In this document: piece by piece, positions 8,564 to 18,028 of the stretch
How positions within the stretch are numbered: the first letter of the stretch is position 1
Layout of the letters: every line of letters begins with the position of its first letter
Assembly (NCBI GenBank): GCA_002483145.1
Contig: DLHJ01000004.1
Coordinates: 186,001 to 250,000, forward strand
DNA length: 64,000 bases
Direction: 5' to 3'
Source: Cellvibrio sp. UBA7671
GTDB lineage: Bacteria > Pseudomonadota > Gammaproteobacteria > Pseudomonadales > Cellvibrionaceae
Notes under the pieces: model-generated
What the model saw: the letters and a program-made list of their open reading frames with translations, nothing else
Database searches by the model: none
What the model was told of the DNA's origin: nothing
Program-made: the position numbers and the translations under genes

Positions 8564-8637
8564 AGTATCTGGCGCAGACTAACGAATCACCATACGACAA
8601 ATAGCGCGCGCACCTACGCTATTTGACGTATGGACAA
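8564..8637 (-). promoter_or_regulatory. fmdA promoter with 44-bp inverted operator shared with urtA
   Basis: Half-sites CCATACGACAAATAGCG (8590-8606) and CGCTATTTGACGTATGG (8617-8633) are inverted, match at 16 of 17 positions, and are separated by 10 bp. The conserved outer half extends to 8614-8637. The same arrangement recurs at 20597-20640 before urtA. A -10-like GATACT (reverse strand, 8564-8569) begins 21 bases from the operator edge, exactly as in urtA. This would place the near half-site against the -35 region, as for class II activators. 17-bp half-sites are usual for AraC-type proteins, and such a gene lies immediately adjacent. Confidence 0.75.
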
Positions 8638-9795
8638 TCAGTTTTTACGGTTGAGTTGATCAACGTAATCTGTTGGCGTCATATGGAGGAATTTTTTAAA
8701 CGCGCGATAAAAGGTCGATTTACTGTTGAAGCCAGCATCGGCCATCACATCCAGCATGGAGGTTTTGCCGTTACGGCTGGCCAATATGTAAGCCGCCTTT
8801 TGCACGCGATGGAAGTTGATGTAATCAAAAAAGTTTTGTCCGGCATCGCGGTTAATGGCAGCGGAAATTTTTCGCACAGGAATCTCGCTAACTTCCGCCA
8901 GTTGCTCCAGCGTGAATTCAGGATCGAGATAGAGCTCCTTGTCTTTCATCAACTGATTGAGTTTTGTCATAATCAGTGGGTCATATTTTTCAGGTTCAGG
9001 TGCGTCAGATTTTTCCTCCTCTGACACTACTCGCCGATATCCGATGGTGGAATGGGCCATGCTATAAAGCACTAATGCATTGACAAACACGAAGCTAAAC
9101 ACGTTGCCGGAAATACCAATCAGATTTCCAATCCATTGGGATGCATTTAGCAGCGTTAGCAAGTAAGAAATAAACACCCACACCCAAATCATCAAAAAAC
9201 CACCTATCAACATTTGCAACCAAAACATATCGATGTTTTCAATGTTGGAGTAGTGCTGCTTTAAACGGTTTTTGTATTGGAAAAGTAGGTAAAAACAACC
9301 GATGCCATAACCTACATATAAGAAATGCCTCATCCATAGATGCATCTGGAATACAGGCTCTTTGTATAACAATCCAAATTGGGTAATACCCAGCACCCGT
9401 TCTTCTGGTGTCAGGCTGGTATAGAGGCCGATGATAAACAAGGGGAATAGCAGCAGCGGCAACAAGTGTACGGCATACCGCCAGTGCAGCTTGAAGTCGG
9501 GATCAATCATCGATTTCACATAAAAAAATAACATAGGTGCCGCAAGGTAAACGCTGAATTTCAACCAATAAAATATGTGTACAGCGCCATCCAGATAGGC
9601 AACTTTGATACTAGGACTCCAGTAGATAAGCGAATCAAACGCATCGAGCCCTATCGCTAGCAGAAACATTGCGAGAAAAAAATTGGCCTGACGCCTTCCC
9701 AGATTCGCCGTCAACAAAAGAATAGAGAAAAGCAACGACTGGAAAATGACCAGAATAAGAGGAATATCATTAAAGCTTAAAACTAATTTATCCAC
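8638..9795 (-). CDS. membrane-bound AraC-family transcriptional regulator (7TM + AraC HTH)
   Basis: A 385-residue protein with an unusual plan. The first 270 residues or so form seven hydrophobic helices, including LILVIFQSLLFSILLLTANLG, FFLAMFLLAIGLDAFDSLIY, YAVHLLPLLLFPLFIIGLY and VFSFVFVNALVLYSM. The last 100 form a full AraC double helix-turn-helix (LEQLAEVSEIPVRKISAAIN...FNSKSTFYRAFKKFLHMTPTDYV). It should bind DNA while anchored in the inner membrane and may sense a ligand through its membrane part. It starts with GTG at 9795. Its stop abuts the shared operator before fmdA, so it reads towards and shares strand with the formamidase gene, making it the first candidate to bind that operator. 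Confidence 0.85.
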   Translation of the reverse strand: MDKLVLSFNDIPLILVIFQSLLFSILLLTANLGRRQANFFLAMFLLAIGLDAFDSLIYWSPSIKVAYLDGAVHIFYWLKFSVYLAAPMLFFYVKSMIDPDFKLHWRYAVHLLPLLLFPLFIIGLYTSLTPEERVLGITQFGLLYKEPVFQMHLWMRHFLYVGYGIGCFYLLFQYKNRLKQHYSNIENIDMFWLQMLIGGFLMIWVWVFISYLLTLLNASQWIGNLIGISGNVFSFVFVNALVLYSMAHSTIGYRRVVSEEEKSDAPEPEKYDPLIMTKLNQLMKDKELYLDPEFTLEQLAEVSEIPVRKISAAINRDAGQNFFDYINFHRVQKAAYILASRNGKTSMLDVMADAGFNSKSTFYRAFKKFLHMTPTDYVDQLNRKN

Positions 9796-9925
9796 CTAAA
9801 GCCCACCGATGTTTGTTTATTTTTATGTCACATCATTCTTCATAAAACCAGCATAGCCCAGGGGTTGAGTGTCAACAAACAAAAGGACGACTTAATACCT
9901 GCGGCATCGCAGGCAAAGGCTGAGC

Positions 9926-9951
9926 TAAAAAACCGGCGCAATTGCGCCGGT
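9926..9951 (-). terminator. intrinsic terminator of the large GH81 gene
   Basis: The perfect palindrome ACCGGCGCAATTGCGCCGGT (9932-9951) is followed, reading on the reverse strand, by TTTTTT. It lies 25 bases after the glucanase stop codon. Confidence 0.85.
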
Positions 9952-9975
9952 GATAATTGCATTGCGGGCAAATTC

Positions 9976-12900
9976 TTATTGCACAGTCCATGTATGGGGT
10001 TGGTTGCTATTATTGGCTTCACCACGGCTGGCGGTGCTGATGGTGAAGTAATAATTCAGCGCAGTGCCTGGGGTGATACCGGGAATGATCACCTCAAAGC
10101 TGTTGCCCTGTAAGCGGGTCATGTTGTTCCAGCCAGGGGTAAATACCCATACCCAGTTCAGGTTTTCAGTGGTGGTGAAGGTGATTTTCACCCCGCCATT
10201 GCTGTAGCTGGCAGTAGTGGTGTAAGCCACGTTCGCGCCATTTGGCATTACTGCACTCGCCGAGTAGCCATTAGTGACCACGGAAGACGAAGAGCTGGAG
10301 CTACTGGATGACAGCGATGAGCTGGAACTGCTCGATGGCACCAATGAACTGGATACGCTGGATACTGACGAAGAACCCGCCCAATAGGTCATTGTTTTCC
10401 AGCTGGTTTCACCTGGACCAGGGTAGAAGGTTTGACCACTACTTGGATTGAAAGTGTAAAACCGCGCTTCAACCACATCCCAGCCCGCATAAACACTATT
10501 GCGGGTGATTTGGTAGGTGTAGGTACCATCGCCATTGTTGATCTCGGCGCCTGCCTGGGCTTGCAGGTCATTCACCACATAGTCCTGCAGGCCGTTGCGA
10601 CGGGCAAACAAATGTACCTGTTGTTTGCGCTCATTCAGGCGGATGCTGAACTGCATACCACCATTGGCCAGCGCGGTCATTTTCACTACCCCCAACTCCA
10701 CGCCCACTGACGAATTGCTGGAGGACAGACTGCTTGAGGATGACGTTGAGCTTGAAATGCTGGTGGACGTGCTGGTTGAAGACGAGCTGGATGAGCTGGG
10801 CACACTGGACGAGGTGCCGCAGTTAGCTGTGCTGTGGCTGTAGCTGTAAGGCCCCAGATCGTGCCCAACGGTATCAAAGTAAGTGAATTCAAAATTCACA
10901 CCGCTGTTGTTGTTCAGGCCGGTCACGTCAAAGTAGGACTTGCCCTCCGCCGTTTTCGGCATGCGATAGCCACCTGCCTGCATGGGTGAAGTGAGGCGGA
11001 TATCAGCCCAAACCGCGCTGCGATTGAGGGTGATACGCACCGCGCTGCAACTGGTGCTTTCTATGCAGTAGGCAGCGGTTGGGTCGCAGGCGGGCGGTGC
11101 TTCACTGGTGACAACGGTAAGTGTTGCCGCGGGCGATAGCGCCGCGTTATTGCTCGCAATCACACTGACTTGGTAGCTGGTTGCGGCATTCAGGCCGGTA
11201 AATGCGCGCTGGACAGCACCGCCAGTGGAGGGAATCGACTGTACCAATGTGCCGTTGCTACGCAGCTCAATGGCATAGTCGGCGTTCAGGTAGGCAGCGG
11301 GAATAGCGCTCCAGCTCACGGTGAAACTCTGGTGATCCACATTAGTGGTGCTAAGGTTTTTCACTGCTGGCACCAGGCTGGTATCTAATGAAGTCTCAAA
11401 GGTGCTGTAGGCCGAGCGGCCGCTTAAACCTTCAAAAACAGAGGTTACGCTCAGGCTGTAGCTGGTGCTGTGGGTCAAACCGGTAATGGCGACTGAGGTG
11501 CCGGTGACCAGCTGGTTAAACACTTCGCTGCCGCTGCTGTCTTTCACCACTGCGCGATAGCTGGCGCCAGTCCACTCGCCAGTCAACGCTGTCCAGCTGG
11601 CATTGGCACCGGTAAAGCTTAGGTTTGCCACACTCAGGTTGCTTACCGCTGGCGCCACAGCGTCGTCACCGCTCATGCTAAAGGGCGCCACACTAATACT
11701 GACTCCATCGCTAAAAGTGATGGTTTTGGGCGTGGCCGTAGGGTTGTAAGCCACATAGGTGCGGGTGCCATTTTTTTCAAACACCGCGTAGTGCGCGGTA
11801 TCGGCGCTAATGCCTTTTACCGGGCGACCTAATTGACGCAGGTTGAAAATCCAGTGATAGGTATGAGTTTTGCTGGCACCGGCTTCACTGCGCACTTCGT
11901 CATTGGGGTACATAGGTGCGAGTGAGGGATCAAACTCGGTTTTGTAGTTGCCGGCGGCATTGAACTTGTCGGCCGCTGTCTGCGGGTTGACCAATGCTTC
12001 GGCCTGCCACATCAAATCGTCCCAGAATTTGGTTTTGCGACGGAAATCGTACTGGGTGTACTCGGCGGGCAGGTCTCTGTGCCAGAGTACAGAGGCAAAG
12101 AAGTTGGTGTCCTCATTCAGACGATCCATCACCAGTTGCAGCGAGGGAATAGTGCTGCCACTACTGAGTTTGCGCTCCATATGGCCCAAGTGCAGGGAGG
12201 CGCCGGTCACGGGCAGGAAGTTGATGCCCGCAATCATACGCGGTGCAGCCGAGAACCAGGTGCCGTAGTCGGCCTTGCTGTGCCATACCAGGCCCACCGA
12301 GGCGCGGTCAAAATCCTTCTGCACAAATTGGCTGCCGTTATCCCAGAATACATTGCGTGGAAATACCGCATTGTCCACATCGAACCAGTATTGGTGAATG
12401 GCCTGGATCTCGCTGGCATAGAGGAAAATCCCCAAGTCGCGAATGGCGCTGTCGCCGGTTTCCGAACCCCAGAGCGCAACCGCTTGGGCGAAGTTAATAC
12501 TCTCGGAGGAGGACTCCTGATTGCCGCCGGCGTCCATGTTCAAATGGCCATTGGCGAGTGAGTAGCCGTTGTAGATGTCAAAGTAGCGCAGGTACTGGAA
12601 GCGGGTATCGCTGCGATCCCAGTTGGCTGAGTCTTTAATCAACAAGTCGACCATTGGCTTCCACTGCTGCGCCCAGCTGTGGTCATAGCGGGCGATGGCG
12701 GCAGCGGCCGAGATCAAATAACCGGCGTGGAAATGGTGATCGTTCAGTTCGGTATCCGAGCCAAAACTGGCGGGGTAGCCGGTGAGCGAGTTCCACTCCT
12801 CGTTGTAGTAGAAGTATTTTTTCTCGTTGGCGAGGCGCAAGTCGCGGTAGCAGTTACTGCGCGCGGGTTCAGCCATGGGGTTGCAATGGCTATTGTTGTA

Positions 12901-14646
12901 GGCCTGGTCTTGCTGCCAGTCGTCGGCACTTAACCAATCTTCCAAATGCGTTTTAATGCGCCCCATCAAGGTGGCGGCAATATCGCTTCTGCCGGTTTGC
13001 TCGGCAATGTGCAGCAGCTGCAGCATCCAGTTCAGTTCTTTGCCGTTGTTGTAGGTATCCAGCACATCGTTTTGGGTAAGGCCGTCGGCCCACTGGCCGT
13101 TTTTGTCCTGCTCCAACAATGTCATCAAACGCTCCAGCTCGGCGCCTTCCAATTTATTGGGCAGGTTGGGCAGCAGGCCAGGGTGGTGAATGCGGGTCTC
13201 AAAGCTATTACCTTTAATCACTTTCATCTCACCGCGCGGGGTGGAGTAGGTGTAGGCGTAATCGAGGTCGCCCGCGTTAATGTATTGGTGGCGATAGAGC
13301 CCCATCATGGTTTGGTTGATGGCATTAGGGTCAGCGTATTGCTCGGTGCCTACCTGATGGGTGGTGACTGTGTAAGTGGATACCACTTCTGCGGTCGCCT
13401 CGTTATAGCGGTAGTCAAAGCGGGTATCGGTGGGCAGAGCATAGGCATGGCGGCGATAGTCAGCAATCAGCGCATCCAGTTCTTCGACTCCGACACCGTC
13501 ACCGGCTTCATCCTCGCGGAAAAAATCCCCAACCAAACGCGATACCACCAGCGGCTGGCGGGTGCCAGCGATATGGGTGGGCAAGTCGCTCACCGCCGTA
13601 CCTGCAGCAATCGCAAAACCCTGCTCGGTATAGCTGGTAGGCGCCTTGAAAATGTCGTTAATTTCGTTGGGCAGAACCGCCACGCTGAAATACTGGTGAC
13701 TGGCGGGCAGGGTCATGGTTATCTGGCCATTGCTGGCCAGCTCTTTCAAGTCAAGATTCGCCAGGTTGTAGCTGAACTGAGTGCCCGGCGGCGCAAAAAT
13801 TCCGTAGCCTGCACGCACGTCGCCCAAGTACAGGGCGAGCACTCCGTCGGACTCGTGCACAATGCGCATACCATTAAAGTAGGTGAAACTCACGCTACTC
13901 AGGCCCGTTTTCTGGAAGTGAATGTAGGGCGAACCATTCACCAGAGTCACCCTTGCAGCCTGAGTGTTTTCATTGGCGTCGGGATTTTTGAGCAGCACGG
14001 TGGCGGCAAAGTCGCTGTAGTTATCCAACTGGGTTTCATCGGCATCCATACCGTCAAAACGAATATTCAGCTCGGTGCCACCCAGCGGGTCAAGGCGTGG
14101 GTCGATGCGCGCCGGATAGGTGTAGGCGGTGAATTTCGGGTTGCTGGTGGATGGCAGTACCCGTTTGTCGGAGTTGGGATCCTCGTAGCGGTAGGGCACC
14201 AGCAGCGGGATTTGCGCATAAGTCAGGTTGACGCCGCGATTAGTGAACTTGAGCGTGTAGGGCGAATTACTCATCCAGTGTGAGTAGGGCACGGTATCCA
14301 CATTAGTTTCGATAATGCCGCCGTTTTCATTGCGGATCAGGTTTTTTACAGCGTGGGGCCAGACCACCGAGGACCAGAACTCGTGCGTGGGAGTGGGTTT
14401 ACCCGAGCTTTGAAAGCGGTTGGTGACCTTGGGGCTCTGCTCCTGGCGTGGCACATAAATACCCCAGGGCTGCCCTTGTGGCACGGTTTGGTCATAACCT
14501 TCAGCGGTGGATGGCGCCCAGCGATGGGCGGGTTTTTCGGTAGTAAAACTACCGGCGCCGGCAGGTACTTCCCCCGCCTGTACAGCGATGGAGGTGGTGA
14601 GCAGGCTGGGCAACAATACCCCGATTAATCGTCTACAGGATTGCAT
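9976..14646 (-). CDS. secreted multimodular GH81 endo-beta-1,3-glucanase
   Basis: A 1556-residue exported enzyme expected to cut beta-1,3-glucans such as laminarin, curdlan or callose. Order: signal peptide (about 1-24, ending SIAVQA); GH81 catalytic domain (about 40-990); two fibronectin III domains (about 995-1088 and 1089-1183); then three small beta-modules (about 1186-1270, 1315-1420, 1461-1556) separated by poly-Ser linkers. Catalytic candidates are Asp636 in LNDHHFHAGY and Glu711/Glu715 in GGNQESSSE. This E-x3-E spacing and the 75-residue gap from the Asp match the family. The first and last beta-modules resemble glucan-binding modules (VWADIRL; WNNMTRLQGNSFEVIIPG), a tentative reading. 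The gene stands alone, with its own terminator. Confidence 0.92.
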   Translation of the reverse strand: MQSCRRLIGVLLPSLLTTSIAVQAGEVPAGAGSFTTEKPAHRWAPSTAEGYDQTVPQGQPWGIYVPRQEQSPKVTNRFQSSGKPTPTHEFWSSVVWPHAVKNLIRNENGGIIETNVDTVPYSHWMSNSPYTLKFTNRGVNLTYAQIPLLVPYRYEDPNSDKRVLPSTSNPKFTAYTYPARIDPRLDPLGGTELNIRFDGMDADETQLDNYSDFAATVLLKNPDANENTQAARVTLVNGSPYIHFQKTGLSSVSFTYFNGMRIVHESDGVLALYLGDVRAGYGIFAPPGTQFSYNLANLDLKELASNGQITMTLPASHQYFSVAVLPNEINDIFKAPTSYTEQGFAIAAGTAVSDLPTHIAGTRQPLVVSRLVGDFFREDEAGDGVGVEELDALIADYRRHAYALPTDTRFDYRYNEATAEVVSTYTVTTHQVGTEQYADPNAINQTMMGLYRHQYINAGDLDYAYTYSTPRGEMKVIKGNSFETRIHHPGLLPNLPNKLEGAELERLMTLLEQDKNGQWADGLTQNDVLDTYNNGKELNWMLQLLHIAEQTGRSDIAATLMGRIKTHLEDWLSADDWQQDQAYNNSHCNPMAEPARSNCYRDLRLANEKKYFYYNEEWNSLTGYPASFGSDTELNDHHFHAGYLISAAAAIARYDHSWAQQWKPMVDLLIKDSANWDRSDTRFQYLRYFDIYNGYSLANGHLNMDAGGNQESSSESINFAQAVALWGSETGDSAIRDLGIFLYASEIQAIHQYWFDVDNAVFPRNVFWDNGSQFVQKDFDRASVGLVWHSKADYGTWFSAAPRMIAGINFLPVTGASLHLGHMERKLSSGSTIPSLQLVMDRLNEDTNFFASVLWHRDLPAEYTQYDFRRKTKFWDDLMWQAEALVNPQTAADKFNAAGNYKTEFDPSLAPMYPNDEVRSEAGASKTHTYHWIFNLRQLGRPVKGISADTAHYAVFEKNGTRTYVAYNPTATPKTITFSDGVSISVAPFSMSGDDAVAPAVSNLSVANLSFTGANASWTALTGEWTGASYRAVVKDSSGSEVFNQLVTGTSVAITGLTHSTSYSLSVTSVFEGLSGRSAYSTFETSLDTSLVPAVKNLSTTNVDHQSFTVSWSAIPAAYLNADYAIELRSNGTLVQSIPSTGGAVQRAFTGLNAATSYQVSVIASNNAALSPAATLTVVTSEAPPACDPTAAYCIESTSCSAVRITLNRSAVWADIRLTSPMQAGGYRMPKTAEGKSYFDVTGLNNNSGVNFEFTYFDTVGHDLGPYSYSHSTANCGTSSSVPSSSSSSSTSTSTSISSSTSSSSSLSSSNSSVGVELGVVKMTALANGGMQFSIRLNERKQQVHLFARRNGLQDYVVNDLQAQAGAEINNGDGTYTYQITRNSVYAGWDVVEARFYTFNPSSGQTFYPGPGETSWKTMTYWAGSSSVSSVSSSLVPSSSSSSSLSSSSSSSSSSVVTNGYSASAVMPNGANVAYTTTASYSNGGVKITFTTTENLNWVWVFTPGWNNMTRLQGNSFEVIIPGITPGTALNYYFTISTASRGEANNSNQPHTWTVQ

Positions 14647-14937
14647 CTCGTATACCTCTTTTATTGATTATTGTGAGCACCGCAATGGCGGTTAACTTAT
14701 CTAATCAAAGTGCGAGGAGGCTGTCGTCCCAGCGGCGGATCGGTGCTCCTTGAGACGCACATTAAAAGTCCCACTAATAAGTCCCAGTTGAGATTCACGC
14801 AGGCAGTACGCGTTGAACCCAGCGTCAAGCGCGTGATTGTGCAAAGACTGTGATAACCAGTAAGAAGCCCGAACTATTATTTTTATTATTTATCTTAGAA
14901 ACGTCTTTTAGCAATTTGACCAATCACGAGGTAAACA

Positions 14938-15258
14938 ATGAAGATATTAATAAAAGCAGCGCAATGCGCAGGTGTTTTGGGCGTTTTACTGCATTCGTTT
15001 GCAATGCCAGTCTACGCCGCTGAACAGCAGCGACCACCGCGCGATGAACATCATTTCGGCCCACCTCAAGAAGCACTGCTTGCCTGCAAAGGATTAACGG
15101 AAAATGATGTCTGTTCGTTTGCAGGGCGCAATGATGAATTGGTGAACGGCGTGTGCAGCACACCTCCGCACCAATCAGATGAGATCACCCTTGCGTGCAA
15201 ACCAGACAATATGCCAGAACCACACAATGGAGAACCGCCTGAAGACCGTCAGGATTAA
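14938..15258 (+). CDS. small secreted Cys-containing protein
   Basis: A 106-residue protein with a clear signal peptide (KILIKAAQCAGVLGVLLHSF...PVYAAE) and a short mature part. The mature region carries four cysteines in two pairs: ALLACKGLTENDVCSF and NGVCSTPPHQSDEITLACKP. The ends are rich in Pro, Glu and Asp. I recall similar short periplasmic proteins with ACxGxxxGDxCSF...GxCxxPP...LACxP patterns, but none has a function I can name. The cysteines suggest disulfides or metal binding. GAGGTAAACAATG gives a firm start. It lies between the large glucanase (divergent) and urtE (convergent); no functional link is evident. Confidence 0.7.
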   Translation: MKILIKAAQCAGVLGVLLHSFAMPVYAAEQQRPPRDEHHFGPPQEALLACKGLTENDVCSFAGRNDELVNGVCSTPPHQSDEITLACKPDNMPEPHNGEPPEDRQD

Positions 15259-15271
15259 CGGCAAATAAAAG

Positions 15272-15307
15272 AGCCAGCAATCGCCCGAGACGTAGCGAAA
15301 GCTGGCT
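15272..15307. terminator. hairpin between the small secreted gene and urtE
   Basis: AGCCAGC...TCGC pairs with GCGA...GCTGGCT in two stacked stems (15272-15284 with 15295-15307). It lies between convergent genes; no strong T-tract follows in the plus direction. Confidence 0.45.
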
Positions 15308-15358
15308 TAAGAAGTAATAACTGAAATCAAAACAACAATGAAAAATTACACTGCCCTT

Positions 15359-16048
15359 TTACACTGATAAGTAGGACGCAACCTTTGCCTCATTAATCGT
15401 CTCGCGTAATTCTTCATGAACTATTTCGCCTTTCTCGATCACCAGAATCCGGTCGGCAATATCCAATGCAAAACTTAATACCTGCTCTGAAACAACAATT
15501 GATAAACCGCGCTGGTCGCGAATCATTTTTAAGGTTCGACCAATTTCGCGAATGATCGACGGCTGAATACCTTCTGTCGGTTCGTCGAGAAATAACATTT
15601 TTGGATCACTCGCCAGTGCGCGGGCAATCGCTAATTGCTGTTGCTGACCACCGGATAAATTACCGCCACGGCGATTGCGCATCTCCAATAGCACCGGAAA
15701 CATATCGTAAAGTTCTTGTGGTACCGAACGTCTTTTTGTAGTGGTTAAACCTGTCTCAATATTTTCCTTTACGGTCATGCTGGAAAATATCATCCGCCCT
15801 TGGGGTACAAAACCAAACCCGCCGGCAACACGCTGGTAACTTTTCAGTTGGCTCACTTCCTTGCCGTCCAGTTTTACACTGCCACCGGAGCTGGGGATCA
15901 CACCCATCAAGGATTTCATCAGTGTGGTTTTGCCCATGCCATTGCGGCCCATCACCGCGACAATTTCACGCGGCTTCACTTCAAAATTTAATCCGTGTAA
16001 CACTTCGCTCTGGCCATAACTGACACGATAATCACTGACAGACAACAT
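15359..16048 (-). CDS. urtE: urea/short-amide ABC transporter ATPase UrtE
   Basis: A 229-residue ABC ATPase of the branched-chain/urea (LivF-like) type. Walker A is GRNGMGKTTL, the signature LSGGQQQQLAIARAL, Walker B MLFLDEPTEG, followed by the IQPSIIREIGRTL switch region. It is the last gene of urtABCDE, 23 bp after urtD, with GAGGAATTTATTATG before the start. Together with UrtD it powers uptake through UrtB/UrtC. The ordered set of five genes is what supports Urt over a LivF assignment. Confidence 0.92.
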   Translation of the reverse strand: MLSVSDYRVSYGQSEVLHGLNFEVKPREIVAVMGRNGMGKTTLMKSLMGVIPSSGGSVKLDGKEVSQLKSYQRVAGGFGFVPQGRMIFSSMTVKENIETGLTTTKRRSVPQELYDMFPVLLEMRNRRGGNLSGGQQQQLAIARALASDPKMLFLDEPTEGIQPSIIREIGRTLKMIRDQRGLSIVVSEQVLSFALDIADRILVIEKGEIVHEELRETINEAKVASYLSV

Positions 16049-16071
16049 AATAAATTCCTCGTGCTATGGGT

Positions 16072-16818
16072 TTAATGGCCCAGGTAGACTTCAATCACTT
16101 TCGGATCATTTTTGACTTTATCGACCGAACCTTCGGCGAGAATTTTGCCTTGGTGCAACACGGTGACCTTATCGGCGATTTGCGCTACAAATTGCATATC
16201 GTGCTCAATCACAATCACCGAACGGTCTTTGATAATGCTGCGCAATAACTCTGCAGTTTGTTGCCTTTCGCCTACTGACATTCCCGCTACAGGCTCATCC
16301 AGCATCAACAAGTCCGGGTCTTGCATCAACAACATGCCGATTTCGAGCCATTGTTTTTGCCCATGGCTGAGCAGTTCCGCTTGTTTATCCAATTGGTCGC
16401 CAAGAAAAATCATATTGGCAACTTCATGGACTTTACTGATCACTTCCTCATCGCGTTTAAATACCAACGCGCCGAATACCGAGCGTCCGCGCGGAAAAGA
16501 AATTTCCAGGTTTTCAAATACACTCAAGTCGCCGTAGATAGAAGGGGTTTGAAACTTGCGGCCAACACCGGCTTTAACGATATCGTGCTCCTTCATTCTG
16601 GTGAGTTCGCGGTTGCGAAATTTAATGGAGCCATCAGTCGCTTTGGTGCGGCCACAAATCAAATCCAACACTGTAGTTTTGCCCGCGCCATTAGGGCCGA
16701 TAATGACGCGGATCTCATTTTCATCCACATAAAAAGTCAAATCATTAACCGCTTTAAAACCATCGAAGGAGACAGTGAGACCTTCCACCGCCAGGACAAA
16801 GTCAGTATTACTGCTCAT
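16072..16818 (-). CDS. urtD: urea/short-amide ABC transporter ATPase UrtD
   Basis: A 248-residue ABC ATPase of the LivG-like type. Walker A is GPNGAGKTTVLDLICG, the signature LSHGQKQWLEIGMLL, Walker B LLMLDEPVAGMS. SHGQKQWLEIG is the usual UrtD version of the signature motif. The ATG at 16818 has AAGGAG six bases upstream and is preferred over the TTG two codons earlier. The gene overlaps the end of urtC by 11 bp, indicating translational coupling. Confidence 0.93.
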   Translation of the reverse strand: MSSNTDFVLAVEGLTVSFDGFKAVNDLTFYVDENEIRVIIGPNGAGKTTVLDLICGRTKATDGSIKFRNRELTRMKEHDIVKAGVGRKFQTPSIYGDLSVFENLEISFPRGRSVFGALVFKRDEEVISKVHEVANMIFLGDQLDKQAELLSHGQKQWLEIGMLLMQDPDLLMLDEPVAGMSVGERQQTAELLRSIIKDRSVIVIEHDMQFVAQIADKVTVLHQGKILAEGSVDKVKNDPKVIEVYLGH

Positions 16819-18013
16819 GGACAACTCCTTGCGGCAAGGTGACAGATTCAGTTTTAGTATTGGTTGGTTTTGATGGCAGAGGTGTTGGTGGTGATGAATG
16901 ACTCACGGGAGTTTTGCCAAATAATTTGGCGAAGAACGCGTCTACTTTCGGTGCAGCGTAGGTGTTGTATAAACCGGCCAGACCGTTAGGAAATGCCATT
17001 ACCACCGCGATAAATAAACCACCCATCGCAAACAACCAAAGCTCCGGAAAACTCTCCGAAAATGAGGTTTTAGCAAAATTCACCAATAGCGCGCCATACA
17101 CTGCGCCGATGATGGATAAACGTCCGCCAACTGCGCAGAAAATTACCATTTCAATCGAAGGTACAATACCGACTAAAGTAGGCGACATGAATCCCACCTG
17201 CAGGGTAAACATGGCACCACCAATCGCTGCGAAAATAGCACCAACGCAGAAGACAAAAATTTTAAAGTTAGAAACGTCGTAACCCGAGAAACGCACACGG
17301 TCTTCTTTATCACGCATTGCCACTAACAATCGGCCCAATTTACTTTTACGAATAAATTGCGCGATAAACAAGCATACAAACAGCAAAAACACGCATACAA
17401 AATAAAACACGTATTTGGCGTTGTCGGTGCGGATATCCCAACCGTGCAAGGTGCGCAAATCGGTCATACCATTTACACCGCCGGTATAACCTTGTTGGCC
17501 GATAATTAAAATCGTCAGAATTGCAGCGAGTGCTTGGGTAATAATCGCAAAGTACACGCCCCCTACCCTGCGCTTAAACATGGCAACGCCGATGATGTAG
17601 CCCAAAATGGTGGGCAGCAAAATAATCGCCAGCAGCGTAAATCCAAAACTGTAGAAGGGCTCCCAAAAGAAAGGCAATTCGGTAATTTGGTTCCAGTCCA
17701 TAAAATCCGGAATGCCGGGTGTGGATTGAATTTTGGTGCTCTCCGGATCAGAGGCTTCCAATTTCAAAAACATCGCCATGGCATAACCGCCTAAACCGAA
17801 AAAAACACCCTGCCCTAAACTTAAAATCCCACCATAACCCCAGCACAGAACCAAACCCACAGCAACAAAAGCATAGGTTAAATATTTACCGACAAGGTTG
17901 AGGCGAAAAATATCCAGCGAGAGCGGCAGCACAACCACCAGAATTAATGCGAGCACCAAAAAACTATAGAGATCTTTTTTCGGCAAGAGTGATCTGAAAC
18001 CTTGATAGGACAT
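16808..18013 (-). CDS. urtC: urea/short-amide ABC transporter permease UrtC
   Basis: A 401-residue LivM-type permease with about ten membrane helices. Typical segments are YAFVAVGLVLCWGYGGILSLGQGVFFGLGGYAM near the start, GYIIGVAMFKRRVGGVYFAIITQALAAI, the coupling-loop region SKLGRLLVAMRDKEDRVRFSGYD, and VGIVPSIEMVIFCAVGGR. The C-terminus after about residue 360 is a Pro/Thr-rich tail with no membrane helix. It lies 15 bp after urtB, with GAGGAG before the ATG, and overlaps urtD. Confidence 0.93.
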   Translation of the reverse strand: MSYQGFRSLLPKKDLYSFLVLALILVVVLPLSLDIFRLNLVGKYLTYAFVAVGLVLCWGYGGILSLGQGVFFGLGGYAMAMFLKLEASDPESTKIQSTPGIPDFMDWNQITELPFFWEPFYSFGFTLLAIILLPTILGYIIGVAMFKRRVGGVYFAIITQALAAILTILIIGQQGYTGGVNGMTDLRTLHGWDIRTDNAKYVFYFVCVFLLFVCLFIAQFIRKSKLGRLLVAMRDKEDRVRFSGYDVSNFKIFVFCVGAIFAAIGGAMFTLQVGFMSPTLVGIVPSIEMVIFCAVGGRLSIIGAVYGALLVNFAKTSFSESFPELWLFAMGGLFIAVVMAFPNGLAGLYNTYAAPKVDAFFAKLFGKTPVSHSSPPTPLPSKPTNTKTESVTLPQGVVHEQ

Positions 18014-18028
18014 AATGAGAGACTCCTC

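Noticed and set aside
10270-10830. AGC/TCC-rich repeats as a possible repeat array or CRISPR
   Set aside because: They are in-frame poly-Ser linker codons of the large glucanase, without regular spacers.
12946-14283. Long open frame (445 codons) on the plus strand across the large GH81 gene
   Set aside because: It is antisense to well-conserved catalytic sequence, has a His/Gly/Val-rich composition typical of a mirror frame, and lacks domain motifs.
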